From the NCBI GenBank assembly GCA_032717465.1, contig CM064683.1, forward strand, positions 40,754,561-40,818,560: 64,000 nt of DNA. Reading direction: 5' to 3'. The position numbers and the translations under genes were made by a program. This DNA comes from Coenobita brevimanus. Lineage: Eukaryota; Arthropoda; Malacostraca; Decapoda; Coenobitidae. Below the pieces are notes generated by a model. That model saw only the letters and a list, made by a program, of their open reading frames with translations. It had not been told where the DNA came from and made no database searches. This document shows positions 16,636 through 32,437 of the stretch, one piece after another. The first letter of the stretch is position 1; every line of letters begins with the position of its first letter.

Positions 16636-19329
16636 CCAGGAGCTTCAGGGTGCAAAAGTGGACATATGTGGATTGTCTGAGACCAAATAGTGAGGTGAGA
16701 GTGTCAGAGATTGTGAGAATTAGAGGGTAAAAGAGGATGTATGTTTTGCTGTGTGCAAGAGATGGAAGGAGCATATAGGAGAATATGGGTCAGTTGGCTC
16801 AAGGACTGTATGGGTAAGATTGAAAGTGGAAATACCAGCATGGGCGATTATGTGTGTATATGCACCAACGGAAGACAGTGCATGCAGAGTGAAGGAAGAG
16901 TTCTTGGCAGAAGTGGATCCATGTATGAAAAAGTTTGAGAGGAGTGAGAGTGTTTCTGACTGGAGATATGAATGGAAAACTAGATAATGTGATGATGAAT
17001 GGAGTAGTTGGTGAGTGGGGTGTGCCTGTAGAAGTGGATGTGAATGGTGGTGCTCTACGGAGATTTGTGCAGAGAGGGGTTGGTGATAGCCAATACCTTC
17101 TCTAAACACAAATGATCCACAGATATACGTGGCGAGTGATGAGAAGGGTCGGTGGTGAACTAAATGAACGGAAGGCGATGATATGTGTGTGTGGATGAGA
17201 GAATGAGACGGTATGCACTGGGTGCATGAGTATACAGAGGTTCGGGGAGTGACCTTTCTGACCACTACTTGAATCCGGTGAAAATCAAGGTACAAATGTA
17301 ATGTATAAATAGAAGGAGAGAAAGGCAGTAGGAAGTAGTCCGTTAAACAGGGTAGAAAGGTTGCAAGAGTGTGAACAAAAAGGGAGAGTAAAAGAGAGAA
17401 ATGAAGGAACGGTTTGGTAAATATGTTTTTGGAGCAGGTGGGGGAGATGGATGAAGTGTGCAAGCGATTCACCGAAGAAATCTGTGCTGCATGTGAGGTG
17501 GTGTGTGGGGTAAGAGAAGGCGAAAGTGTATGCAAAGAATAGCATGGTGGAATGAAGAGGTGAGACAAGATGTGGTGCAAAAGAAGAAAGCATAATTATA
17601 GTAAGTTGATAGGAAGCAGAGGCGTGGAGTAAGTTGATAGACGTAGCAGAGAGTTACATGTGGAGAAGAAAACAGGCGTGAAAATATTAGTAGGGGAGAG
17701 TAAGAAGAGACTGGATGAGGAATTTGGAAGAAACCCGAGTGTAAAATGAAGGATATTAAAGAAAATGTTCCGGAACAAGGTACAGAGAGTTACAAGTAGA
17801 AGATGATAAAAAAGGTAGTAGGGAAAAGAAAGATAAAAGTGGCAGACTGCTAGTGGAGATGGAAGAAAAGGTGAGCAGCTGGAGGGAAAACTTTAAGGAA
17901 TTGTCAATCAAAAAGAATGAATGGCTTGTTAGTATAAGTGGCTGGGAAATGGCTGGGAGAGAGAGGAAGATGAGAAGAGAGGAAGAGATCAGTAGGACGG
18001 AAGTAGTGGAAGCAATGAAGAAAGTCAAGAAGGGGAAAGCCCCAGGAATTGATGGAGTGTATTCACTGTAAATGTGGAAGCAGAGGAGGGATACTGGTAG
18101 AGTGGATATGAAAGATGTGCAGATTGGCCTAGGAGGAATGTAGAGTCCCGGAGGGTTGGAAGTCAGGTATAATTATTTCCCTTTATAAAGGAAAAGGAGA
18201 AAAAGAAGTATGTGATAATCATATGGGCATTTGTCTTCTTAGTGTAATAGGAACAGTATATGGTAGGACATTTTTGACAGAGGGAAATAACAAAGGAATT
18301 GGAGAGAAACAATAGCATTTTAGGAAGGGAAGTAGTATTGTCTATCAGAAGTTAATGCTAAGGTCCTTAGTGGAAAAGTTTCTACAAAAGGGAAAGAAAT
18401 TGTATGAGGCCTTCATGGATTTGAAGAATGAATATGACAGAACTGACAGACAGGGAATGGGGTAAATATTAAATATATATATATGGAGTAAATGGGGAGC
18501 TGTTGAAAGTCGTGAAGAGTATACAGTACTGAAAATGAGGCCGCTATGGTTGTAGTGCGTGTGGATGGTGAATTGAGAAAATTTTTCCATCTGTATGTTG
18601 GACTGAAACAAGGATGAGTCATGTCTCCACGTTTGTACAATCTGTACCTGGCTGGTGATATTAAGGAGATCCAAGGTGGGGCAGTGGATGTTGTTGCGGT
18701 CCTAATGAGAGAAAGCAGCGTTTGGAAACTTCCTATTCTGTTGTTTGCAGATGATACTGTATTGTTATGTGAGAACAAAGCAGAACTGCAGGGATTAGTG
18801 AATGAGTTGGGGAGAGTGTGTAAGAAACGAAATCTAAAGTTGAATCTAGGGAGGAGTGAAACTGTGGTCTTCGAGAGATATGAAGTAACTGAATGTAAAG
18901 TGAGGTTGGATGGTGTTGAAAAATAAAATGTGAGTGCATTTAAGTACTTGGGTGGTGTGATAAGTATGGATGAAATGCTTCGGTGGGTGCAACAGGGAAG
19001 AAAGGTTCTGGTTCTTTGAAAGCAGTGGTAAGGAATAGGGAAGTGAACATGGAAGTAAAGAAAACGCTGCATGATAGCACTGTGATACCAACATTAACAT
19101 ACGTTAGCGATGCTTGGACATTGTTAGGACACAAGTCAAGAGTGAGAGCAGTGGAAAGCACTTATTTGAGAGAAGCATATGGAGTTACATGGAGAGACAC
19201 AGACAAATGAGGAAGTGAAGAAGCATTGTGGTTGGGATGTGAATATGATAGAAAGCGTTAGGAGAAATAGACTATGGTGGTTTGGCCATGTGGAGAGGAT
19301 GGAGAACAAGAAACTAACGGAGAGAGTGT
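16631..19329 (+). mobile_element. LINE-B copy 2, 5' portion, split by LINE-C
   Basis: Second copy of the family at 3880-7000. Endonuclease pieces: GAKVDICGLSETK (16650-16690), MCVYAPTED (about 16850) and the RYEWKTR/GDM region (16960-16985). RT pieces: KKGKAPGIDGV (about 18035), the motif B region near 18620 interrupted by a TGA, and LPILLFADDTVLLCENK (18730-18785, motif C intact as FADD). C-terminal WWFGHVERMENKKLTERV ends at the LINE-C junction (19329) and the element resumes at 22088. Stops and frameshifts make it non-functional, though motif C is better preserved than in copy 1. The 14 bp before LINE-C (AACGGAGAGAGTGT) are duplicated on its far side. Confidence 0.87.
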
Positions 19330-22087
<2,758 letters not shown>

Positions 22088-22300
22088 AACGGAGAGGGTG
22101 TATGTGAGTGAGGTTGAGGGGAGGACAGGGAGGGGGATACCGAGGATGAGATGGAGGGATGGGGTGGAGAGATATATCAGAAAAAGAGTATTTCAGGTGG
22201 GGGGAGGGCAGCTAGACGGCATGGGACATGGTGATATGGAGGCGATTTGTTTATACTCACCTTTTACGGTATTAAGGCGTCTGGCTATAGATAGCTTGAG
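22088..22300 (+). mobile_element. LINE-B copy 2, 3' portion
   Basis: Continuation of the copy that breaks at 19329: GTGTATGTGAGTGAGG, GATGAGATGGAGGGATG and the terminal TTAAGGCGTCTGGCTATAGATAG match the end of copy 1 (6800-7000). The GATA tail is very short here. From 22301 to 22463 there is A/G-rich sequence with GAGT repeats and no gene. Confidence 0.88.
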
Positions 22301-22463
22301 TTATATGAGAGGAGTTCATTGAGATAAATAAAGGATTGAGTGTTGTGAGATGAATGAGGAATCTCAGTGACGGCAGTGAGGCTGATGAGTAGGGTGAATG
22401 AGTCTATTAAGAGTTAAGTGATATCAGTGAGTGTAGTTGATGTATAGGGCCACCGACAGATGA

Positions 22464-22804
22464 AGCAGAACTCTTCGGTCAGACTTTCTCCTCCAATTCC
22501 AACTTAGGCGATTCCGGTGCCGTTCCTCCACCAATTCTTCCCTGTGATTTCCTCATGGCTGACATTATAATTTCTTCAGTTGACTCATTTTCTGCTATCA
22601 CTGGCCTCAATGCTAACAAGGCATATGGGCCTAATGAGGAACCCTCCTGTTGTCCTCAAGAACTGTGTTTCTGTGCTTTCACGCTGCCTAGGCAAACTCT
22701 TTCGCCTTTGTCTGTCAACTTGCACTTTTCCTTCTTCCTGGAAATTTGCTCTCATTCAGCCTCTCCCAAAGAAGGATGACCAGCCCCATCCTTCTAACTA
22801 TCGC
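22464..22804 (+). mobile_element. LINE-A copy 2, first part
   Basis: Starts in the inter-domain region (GAAGCAGAACTCTTCGGTC, compare 11970-11990) and runs to AACTATCG, the NYR of the RT motif NYRPIAL, where it is cut by LINE-A copy 3. Residues such as FLMADI, ANKAYGPNE and KFALIQPLPKK are recognisable across frames. It resumes at about 26001. Confidence 0.85.
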
Positions 22805-25800
22805 TTTTTTTTTTTTTTTTTTTCAATGCATGGAAGAAGGAATCAAAGGTGAGGAGCCCCCAAGAAAAACAAAAACAGGATAACAGAGAGACAAATCCAA
22901 GATCCGTTCATTTTGAGATGCCTGGACACACTGCGCTTGAAAGAATGGAGATCATAGGAAGTAGGAAATACAGACAGAGGGAGACAGTTCCAGAGTTGAC
23001 CTGTTGCATAAAATTAATGAAGGACTAGGAGTAACGGTTAACTCTTACATTAGAGAGTTGGACAGAATAGGAATGAGAGTTTGTTCCTAGATGGGTGCTG
23101 CGTGCATGTCATAGAAGTGGAAGGATGCAACCAGACAATTCAGAGCAACAGTGACCATTGAAGTAGCGACAGAATAGAGATAAAGATGCAACAGTGCAGC
23201 GAAAAGAAAGAGGTTGAAGAGAGGCAGTAAGAGGAGGAGTTAATGAGACGAAAAGCCTTTGACTCCACCTTGTTAAGAAGAGCTATATGTGGGGAGCCAC
23301 CCCTCAAATGAGAGTTGTATTCTACCCAGGGATTAATAAAACCCTTGTATAAAGTCAAGACTGTGCAGGTGTAAAGAAAGTATGGAGTAGGCTTAGCACA
23401 CATAATCTCTTGGAAGCAGACGTTATAAGAGATGGAATACGATCTTTCCAAGACAAGTCTCGAGAGAATGAAACCCTAAGTATGTTAAGGATGATGCAGG
23501 ATTGAGCTGAATGTTAGTAAATATTAGTGAGTACTCCTGTGGACGATTTTGTCGGGTTGATAGGTGTAAGAACCGAGTTTTTTATGCATCAAAAACAAGA
23601 TTATCATACTTTTACACCAATCAGATATACGAGCCAAGTCAGACATTAGGTCAACCCTTGACTGTTGAAGTAACTGCTGAGATAGATGTTGCAGGAAGTG
23701 AATCATCAGCGTATGAGTGGATAGGGTTAGATGTACAGCTTAGAAGGTCATTGATGAAAAAAAAAGGAAGAGAATAGCTGATAGGAGAGAGCCCTGAAGA
23801 ACACCACTGTTTATAGATTTAGGAAAAGAACTGTGGCCGTCTACAATAGCAGCTATAGAATGACCAGAAAGGACGCTACAGATGAAGGCACAGATAGAAG
23901 GACAGAAACTGTAAGAGATCAGTTTGAAAATTAAAGATTTATGCCAGACTCGATCGAAAGCCTTTGAGATATCAAGTGCTATGGTAAAGTTTTCATCAAA
24001 GTCCCGAAAGGAGGATGACCAGGAGTCGGAAAGGTAGGTGAGAAGATCGCCTGTGGAGCGCCCCTGACGGAACCCATATTGACGATCAGAAACAAGTTGT
24101 GATAAGAAAGATGCTTTTAAAATTTTCTGTTAAGAATAGACTCGAAATCTTTTAAGACTATGTAAAGGCAATTGAGTGATAGTTAGAGGGTTGGGAATGG
24201 TCACCGTTCTTTGGGACAGGCTGAATGAGAGCAAACTTCCAGCAAGGAGGAAAGGTACAAGTTGACTGACAAAGGTGAAAGAGATTACAAGGCAGGGTGT
24301 AAGCACAGAAGCACAGTTCTTGAGGACAAGAGAAGGAGCTCATCAGGCCCATATGGCTTGTTAGGTAATTGAGGCCATTGATGGTAGAAAGTACATCAGT
24401 TGAAGAAATTTTAATGTCAGCCATGAGGAAGTCAGAGGGGGAAGTGATGGAGGAACAGCACCAGAAGAAGATATTTCCTTTATTAGAAGAAGAAATAGCT
24501 ACTGAGCCATCAGAGTAGAAACAAGGAGGGAAGGATGAGGTAAAGTTGTTAGCAACGTTTTGGTAATGTGCCAGAAGGAGTGGGAAGAATTCGAGTTGGA
24601 GAGTTGAGAGCACATAGTACGGATGAAATTATTTTAAGCAGAGCGAAGAACTGACTTTGCACGATTCCGGGCAAAAACATAAAAAAATTGTGATTCATGG
24701 GTGGGTTGGCTCCAGTACCTTATATAGGCCCTTTCCTTGTTGTGGACTGCATTAGAACAAAATTATGTGATTAAACCACGTTTATTTTGCAGTAGTCAGT
24801 GGCTATGAGAGAGAGAATAACCTTCGTAATGCGCAAGGGACACTCAGATGGCTCCTGGACATGGAAACAATAATCATGCCAGGGAAAATCAAAGAAGTAC
24901 TGTCTAAAGGACTCCCAATCAGCAGCTTCAAAGTTCCACAACCAACGTTTCTTTGGAGAGTCTACAGGCCGTACTGGAGCAATAGGACAGCTTAAGGTAA
25001 TAAGGCTGCGATCGGAGGAGCTCAACAGAGAGGAAAGATTAAAAGTGTAAGCAGAAGGATTAGTTGTAAGGAAGAGGCCAAGTATGTTGGAGCTCTCTCC
25101 AAGGTGGTCAGGGATACGGGTAGGGTGCTGTACAAGCTGCTCTAGGTCATTAAGGATAGAAGAGATATAGCCTTGTTCACCAGGTGGATCAGTGAAAGGA
25201 GAGGAGAGCCAAAGGCGATGGTGAACACTGAAATCTCCTAGAACAGAGATTTCAGAGAAAGGAGAAATGGATAGGACGTTTTCCATCGTTGAAGTAAGAG
25301 GATCAAAGAATTATTCAAAGTCAGTTGAATTAGGGGATAAGTAAACAGCACAGGTATATTTAGACAGAGAACGAAAGGAAAGACGAAGCCAGAGAGCAGA
25401 GAATTTATAAGAATCAAGTTCAGGAACACGAGAGCAAGATAAGTCATTGTGTACATATGCACAACATCCACCTTTGGCTTTGAATGAGTATAGAGAAAGT
25501 AGGAGGATACAGAAGAGTTTGCCATCAGTTGCCTCAGACAGCTGAACTTCAGTTAAGAAGAGTAGGTGAGGTTTAGAGGAGGACAGGTGGTGCTCAACAG
25601 AGAGAAAATTAGAAGAAAGGCAGTAAATGTTGCAGAAATGAAGAATAAGTGAGGCAATGGTTCCAGGCAACTCGTTGAGTCGTCACTGTGAAAGGGGCGG
25701 ATGGTGGGGGAATTTATGTCCCCCCCGCCCGGGGACTCTGGGGCTTGGTTATATGACGCCATTTTTTTTCTGGAATATAATGTGTAGTGTGTAATGTGCA

Positions 25801-25996
25801 CGTAGTTTGTAGTTGACAGTTAGAGAAACTTGGAGAGGATGCAGGCTTGCTCTCTGTGTTAATGAAACACTGAAAAAGTACAGCAAAGGAGGATGGTCAG
25901 GAATTACTCGTTGGGGCTGATGAAACGGGAGCTCAAGCTCTCCCCGTCGGCTTTCCATCCAGCTTGGGAGTACTGCTCTGGTCGATTAGAGCTACA
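22805..25996 (-). mobile_element. LINE-A copy 3, near full-length, minus strand
   Basis: About 3.2 kb. The 3' poly(A) appears as T at 22805-22823; the 5' UTR ends at GCTACA (about 25996). From the 5' end: MASYNQAPESPGGG (25760), an endonuclease with [28 protein letters not shown] (25190-25260), [10 protein letters not shown] and [12 protein letters not shown] follows with WKFALIQPVPKNGDHSQP (24190-24250), then motif pieces in several frames including AIALDISKAF (about 23965) and the NKVESKAFRLINSS region (23230-23280). Frameshifts and stops break it, but domain order is complete. It lies inside LINE-A copy 2 in opposite orientation. Confidence 0.87.
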
Positions 25997-26000
25997 GTCA

Positions 26001-27392
26001 ACTGTGCTTTATCACCCTGTGTTTCAAAAGTTTTAGAGTCAATTCTTAACAAAAAATGTTAAAGCATCTTTCTTATCACAACCTTCTTTCTGATGGTATG
26101 TTTTCTTTCAGGGACGCTCCACTTGCGATCTTCTCTCCTACCTTTCAGACTCCTGATCATCCTTCTTTTGAGACTTTGACGAAAGCTTTGCCATGGCACT
26201 TGACATCTCTAAAGCTTTCAATCGAGTCTGGCATAAATCTTTAATTTTCAAACTACCCTCCTACAGTTTCTATCCCTCTGTCTTTGCCTTCATCTCTAGC
26301 TTCCTTTCTGCTCGTTCTATAGCTCCTGTTGTTGACGGCCATCGTTCTTCTCCTAGAGGTATCAGTAGTGGTGTTCCTTAGGGCTCTGTCCTAGCACCAA
26401 ATGTTCTTATATTCATCAATGACCTAAGCTCTACATCTAACCCTGTCCACTCACATGCTGATGACTCCACCCTTCGCCTTTCCATTCGCTTCTCGCAGCG
26501 TCCATCTCAGTAGTTATTTCAGCAAACAAGGGATGAGGCTATGGCACACCTAATGCCTGACTTGGCTCATATCTCTTATTGGGGTAAGAGTAATCTTGTT
26601 CTCTTTAATGCATCAAATACTCAGTACTTACGTCTATCAACCAGACATAATCGTTTGAAGGAACACCCTCTAATTTTCAACAATATCCAGCTCAATCCTT
26701 CATCATCTTTAAACATACTTTGCGTTTCACTCTCTCGGGATGTATCTTGGAAAGATCATATTATATCTCTTGTAAAATTTGATTCCAAGAGATTAGGTGT
26801 GTTAAGCCGACCCCTTACCTTCTTTACCCCTGCATAGTTTTTTACACTATCCATGGGTTTTATTCGCCTGCGTGTAGAGTACAACTCTTAAGTGTGGAGA
26901 GGCTCCCCACATAGTGCTCTTCTCAATAGAGTTTAGTCAAAGTTTTTTCGTCTCATTAACTCTCCTCCTCTTACTGGTTCCCATCAACCTCTGTCCCTTC
27001 GCCACACTGTTGCATTTTTATCTCTTTTCCTTCGCTGCCTCAATGGTCATTGTTCCTCTAAACTCTCCACTTGCATCTCTGCACCACTTCGGCTGGCACG
27101 AAGCACTCGTCTAGCAACAACTTCCCCTCCCATTTCTGTCCAACTCTCCATTGCAAGAGATAACCGTTACTCTCAGTCCTTTGTGTATGCAACAGGTCAA
27201 CTCTTTAACTGTCTCCCTCTGTCTGTATTTCCTACTGTTTGTGATCTCCAGTCTTTCAAGGGCAGTGTGTCCGGCCATCTCAAAATGGATGGATCTTGAA
27301 TTTGCTTCTCTGTTGTCTTGTTTTTGTGTTTTTCCTAGAGGGAACAATTTGCAGGAGCCTGGCCTTTGGTTCCTTCTTCCTTGCATGGAAAA
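26001..27392 (+). mobile_element. LINE-A copy 2, second part
   Basis: Resumes with GCTTTATCACCCTGTG (RT, after NYRPIA) and continues with MALDISKAFNRVWHKSL (motif A, 26193-26245), SGVP then a stop in motif B (26370), the ADDSTL region (26459-26475, motif C), and the C-terminal CVSLSRDVSWKDHI (26720-26765). The 3' UTR is TGCAGGAGCCTGGCC through CCTTCTTCCTTGCATGG followed by a short A run. It has multiple stops. Confidence 0.87.
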
Positions 27393-27415
27393 AGGAGCGT
27401 GAGTATAGGAGAAGA

Positions 27416-27418
<3 letters not shown>

Positions 27419-27468
<50 letters not shown>

Positions 27469-27533
27469 GAATGAGTGTAAAGTAGGAGGGAAAGTAAGGG
27501 AGATGAATATGTGAGAGAGAGAGAGAGAGAGAG
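27419..27533. repeat. (GA)n microsatellites
   Basis: Two GA runs (27419-27464 and 27511-27533) right after the LINE-A 3' end. From 27534 to 27865 I see nothing recognisable. Confidence 0.9.
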
Positions 27534-27862
27534 ATGAGGATTCTTACCCAGTAACAATTTATGCTCCATGATCAGATTCTTTCAAATGAACGCTTTATAC
27601 ACTGATACACCTACTTGTTGATGTGACTTCCTGTGTTTTAGTGACATAAAAGAAATACTCATAGTAATTCACATAAGCAGCTGCTGGTATGTAATCACAA
27701 AGATTTCCATATACTGATTTCCATGTTATGTGTAATTAACTATAAATAATGCTGCTGTGGACTTCACGACTACTTCTGGCGATGGTAATCCTGCCAAGGT
27801 AAGTACGACGACTGCCAGAAAGCTGTGGATACTGGTAAGTACATCAGTTATTTACCTGCAAG

Positions 27863-27864
<2 letters not shown>

Positions 27865-27930
<66 letters not shown>
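27865..27930. repeat. (TA)n microsatellite
   Basis: About 32 uninterrupted TA units. Confidence 0.97.
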
Positions 27931-27931
<1 letters not shown>

Positions 27932-28100
27932 TGAGTAATTGATTTATTGTTCTTTGAATCTATGGAGAACAGGAGTGTTATAAAAATACCTTTTTTTGAG
28001 GACAAGACTTGATAATATGGTAGGTAATACAATGACAGCTGCCAGAAGCGTGATTTTGTGTTGACACACAATATTTCAGGTGACAAGATATCAGTCTAAC

Positions 28101-29231
28101 TGGTTATCAGCAGGGCACTAATACCACAACCAATAGTGGTGCGTCACCACCTGTGATGTACACCACATGGTATGACCACCACACTGTGTATGTGTGTCAT
28201 CAGCAGGGCACTAATACCACAACCAATAGTGGTGCGTCACCACCTGTGATGTACACCACATGGTATGACCACCACACTGTGTATGTGTGCCATCAGCAGG
28301 GCACTAATACCACAACCAATAGTGGTGCGTCACCACCTGTCATGTACACCACATGGTATGACCACCACACTGTGTATGTGTGTCATCAGCAGGGCACTAA
28401 TACCACAACCAATAGTGGTGCGTCACCACCTGTCATGTACACCACATGGTATGACCACCACACTGTGTATGTGTGCCATCAGCAGGGCACTAATACCACA
28501 ACCAATAATGGTGCGTCACCACCTGTGATGTACACCACATGGTATGACCACCACACTGTGTATGTGTGCCATCAGCAGGGCACTAATACCACAACCAATA
28601 GTGGTGCGTCACCACCTGTCATGTACACCACATGGTATGACCACCACACTGTGTATGTGTGCCATCAGCAGGGCACTAATACCACAACCAATAGTGGTGC
28701 GTCACCACCTGTCATGTACACCACATGGTATGACCACCACACTGTGTATGTGTGCCATCAGCAGGGCACTAATACCACAACCAATAGTGGTGCGTCACCA
28801 CCTGTGATGTACACCACATGGTATGACCACCACACTGTGTATGTGTGCCATCAGCAGGGCACTAATACCACAACCAATAGTGGTGCGTCACCACCTGTCA
28901 TGTACACCACATGGTATGACCACCACACTGTGTATGTGTGCCATCAGCAGGGCACTAATACCACAACCAATAGTGGTGCGTCACCACCTGTCATGTACAC
29001 CACATGGTATGACCACCACACTGTGTATGTGTGCCATCAGCAGGGCACTAATACCACAACCAATAGTGGTGCGTCACCACCTGTGATGTACACCACATGG
29101 TATGACCACCACACTGTGTATGTGTGCCATCAGCAGGGCACTACTACCACAACCAATAATGGTGTACCACCACCAGTGATGTACACCACATGGCATGACC
29201 ACCACACTGTGTATGTGTGCCACCATTAGCT
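28101..29231 (+). repeat. 93-bp tandem repeat, in-frame open (about 12 units)
   Basis: Units of 93 bp (31 codons). In one + frame each unit encodes MYTTWYDHHTVYVCHQQG followed by TNTTTNSGASPPV. The frame is open from about 28091 (just after a TGA) to the stop at 29227-29229, with the first ATG of the repeat at 28153. Several differences between units are silent in this frame: GTG/GTC at the Val before MYTT, and TGT/TGC at the Cys. A few are not (AGT/AAT, AAT/ACT, and a diverged last unit). The GTG/GTC pattern repeats every third unit, a 279-bp higher-order period. No convincing signal peptide or splice context surrounds it, so I list it as a satellite that could be an exon. Confidence 0.9.
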
Positions 29232-29536
29232 GCATCTGGGTGGTTGTGAGAGTATATAGAACAAAATACAAACCTATGCCATGAGTATTACATTCAATAC
29301 ACAAAGCGAGTTACTAGTGATCATATCATTATAATGCGTCATAGTGAACGTCTTTGGGATTATTGCTGCATCCATATACGCCCTGCCTGTTCATTTTGGT
29401 TTATTTACTAACCCAGCATATTCAGTAGTTCTGATCGTTTTATTTTATAGAGTGTTGCTAGTAAAGTGGTATGAGGTGCTTCATGAGGGAAGGCTGTGTG
29501 AACGTGATCACAGGTGGATAAGTGGCCAAGGGTCGC

Positions 29537-29662
29537 ATGAGCAGGCATTTCATAGAAGAATGGGACAATGGCATCGATATATCAATTGTACTGCCATACA
29601 CCAGGGACACTGTTGGCACCGATCGTCACAAAGCTTATTATGCAATGGGACTGGCTAAGTAA
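29537..29662 (+). other. short open frame of unknown status
   Basis: A 41-residue frame starting MSRHFIEEWDNGIDISIVLP and continuing YTRDTVGTDRHKAYYAMG up to a TAA. It lies in otherwise unremarkable sequence after the 93-bp array. Its composition looks more protein-like than the surrounding frames, but I cannot assign it, the frame upstream is closed by a TAA at about 29515, and there is no supporting context. Possibly a remnant exon or chance. Confidence 0.2.
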
Positions 29663-32350
29663 AGGAGAAAGTATGAGTGGTGGTGATGTAAGGAGTGTGA
29701 GGGAGGGTTCAGGTTGGGGCATCGGGTGTAAGGCTGGATAAGGGATCAAGTCTGAGTTCAGGTTGGTGCACTGGATGTAAAGCTTGGTACGGGTGAAAGT
29801 GTGAGTGGTGATGCCATTAATGGTGTGAGTGAGGATTCAGATTGGCCCCTTGGGTGTGGTGTAGAGTGGCTGGTTGAGTTTCTTGTAAAGAGGAGTATGG
29901 AAGGTGGAGGGCAATGTAGGAAGAGTTGCAAGGTGTGTAGTGACAGTTAAGATGTGACGAGAGTGACCTGGGAGTGTGTGGTGATGGCAGGTAGAATCTG
30001 TTGACATAGGTGGCGTCTGTGCAGCTTTGCAGCAGAGCAGAGTAGGAAGGGCTGGTGATAATGGTGTGTGGGTGGGAATGTAGGTGAAGTTAGCGGCAGG
30101 TGGATGTGAGGAGGACCGTAGTACTTATGATGCAGGAAGTGTGTAGATATTACTGTCAAACCAACACTGCCGTACTCTTGATCTATAACTCGGCCTAAAA
30201 CCATTGTCTCTTCATATTTATAGGAGGCTATAACAAGAGATTAAATCTAGACTGTGGTTATAAACAGAGGAAGTACCGTGGAAGGGATGTACATCCATTG
30301 TGTTGTGTTACTTTTTCACTGAGCTACAAGAAAGTAATTGCAAAATGACGAAGATCGCCAAGTTAATGTGGATGAACAAAAGCTGACACAAGTGGTGTGG
30401 TCAATTGGTGCCTTTTTTGTATGCAAATGTGACTTATTGTTTTTTTTTTTTACTAAATCACTTATTATTGGCTAAAGAAGTGAATTTCGACTGGTTTCAG
30501 GCAGCCATTGCACTGCATAATAAAGAGTCACCTTACAGTTTGGAGAAATATGTTGGTGTTAGATACAGTTTGGAGAAATGTGTTGGTGTTAGGCACACTG
30601 GAATACAGAATAGGGGTAGCAGTCTGTTGGCAGATGTGATCAAGGGTTTTACTGAGACAGACCACAGAAAGGAAGAGTGACACTTCCTTGTAACTAGGGA
30701 GAAATGTCCGATGTAAGAGTTACAGGATGAACTGGGGGAATATTAAATAACAGTTTGTGGTTCATTAGCAAGTGGCAATATCAGATGCCCTGAATGATCA
30801 GTGGATGCTTTAGGCCACTGTAGATCCACTGAGGCACTTCACAGTCGGATAAATGCAGGTTCATTCAGGTTAGCTCAGGTCTATTAAGGATCCACTGTGT
30901 TAATTCAGATCACTTTAAATCCAAGCTGAAGCAATCAGGTCAGTTCAAGTTACTTTTGGGCCGTGCAAAGCCAGTGACCTTCCAGGTCCATTCAGACCTT
31001 TCTTATCCACTCAGCCTCAGTATGATCAAACTAAGTCGGTTTCAGACAAGTCAGGTCTAGATGTGTTTATTTAGCGGATTCAAATGCGCTCCGACCCATC
31101 TCGGGTCCTAAATGACTGTAAGCTAAGCTACAAGCACAATCATGCAACTTTATGTATACTCATACAAATAAAGTCTAGTCATATCCATTCAGGCTGACAA
31201 GAACTACAAGTTATGTATTATAGTCTTACCAATTCCTACTTAAACCAATAAAGACTCACTCATGCAAACATTTAATCCATTCAGGCAACGTCCAAGAAGG
31301 TCGGTGCCACAAAATGGGCTCAAACTGTGTAAAGAGTTTTTGAGTAATAACATAAAAGGTCATTTGGTTTCCTTCAGTTCCATTACACATTTTCAAATTC
31401 AAGGCAGATCTCTTCAGTTTCTGCCCATTAATTAGCAAGCAGGAAGTCAGCGTCACTGTTGCGATGGTTTTTGAGAAAGGTTGCTTATGGTCCTTCAGGT
31501 GTAGGTGGCGTTGGCAGGAAGGAGTGGGTGTGATAGGCAGGGATGGTAGTGGATGGCGGGGCATGATAGGTGATGTATACATTATGATGATGGGCCTTGT
31601 ACTTTAGATCAGGTGGTGTGCAGAGTACTAATATTGTGTTAATATTTACTAGTCTCCTCAAGAAATGGACATACTGGGGTGAGTGATACTGATACTTTCA
31701 GGCTACAAAACAGAGGTTTCTCCTAGAACAAACATTCAAAATTGATAATAATGCACCGGTCCCATATAATTGGTGGCCAATAATATTAATATTCACAGAA
31801 GACTGTGTAAAGATATGAAAAATTAATGTGCATTGCAAAAATTGCCGTCAATGCAGCTGTAAGTTAAAGAAAATAGTACTTAAATAATCATAATAAATAT
31901 TATTTAATGCAGTAACACTAAACCCAAGTGTCTGGATGCAGCAATAATAAAAAGATGCATTAACATGATTATAACTTAAATGTAGAACACAGCACTGCCT
32001 TAAAATATCTCAGTTATTCTACCCATATACAACAATACTATAGCACACAAACTCTGAACACATGAAGAGCCTGAATCACAACAACAGCAGCCATTTCCCC
32101 TCCACATCCACCCCAGCCCCATCCACACCTATATTCCTTCCCCCTCCACGTCCACCCCAGCCCCATCACCACCTACATCCCTTCCTCACTACACATCCAC
32201 CCCAGCCCCATCCACACCTACACACCTGCTTCCCCTTTATCCCGCTTCACTGCTTGATCTAGTTTTATGGAGGCCGATCACGAGTCTCTAGATCTGAATT
32301 TTGTCTCAGTTTAAACTTGTCCTCAAAAAGTATTTTCATAAGTCTGTTCC

Positions 32351-32437
<87 letters not shown>

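Noticed and set aside
14531..16774. 747-codon minus-strand open frame
   Set aside because: It runs through a 35-bp minisatellite and purine-rich DNA; its length comes from absence of stops in repetitive sequence.
28101..29231. CRISPR-like array
   Set aside because: Units are contiguous with no unique spacers, and the genome is eukaryotic; the same reasoning excludes the other arrays.
29344..29658. 104-codon + strand frame MNVFGIIAAS...
   Set aside because: The first part is hydrophobic and the second part is in a different frame from the more protein-like stretch at 29537; no splice or homology evidence.
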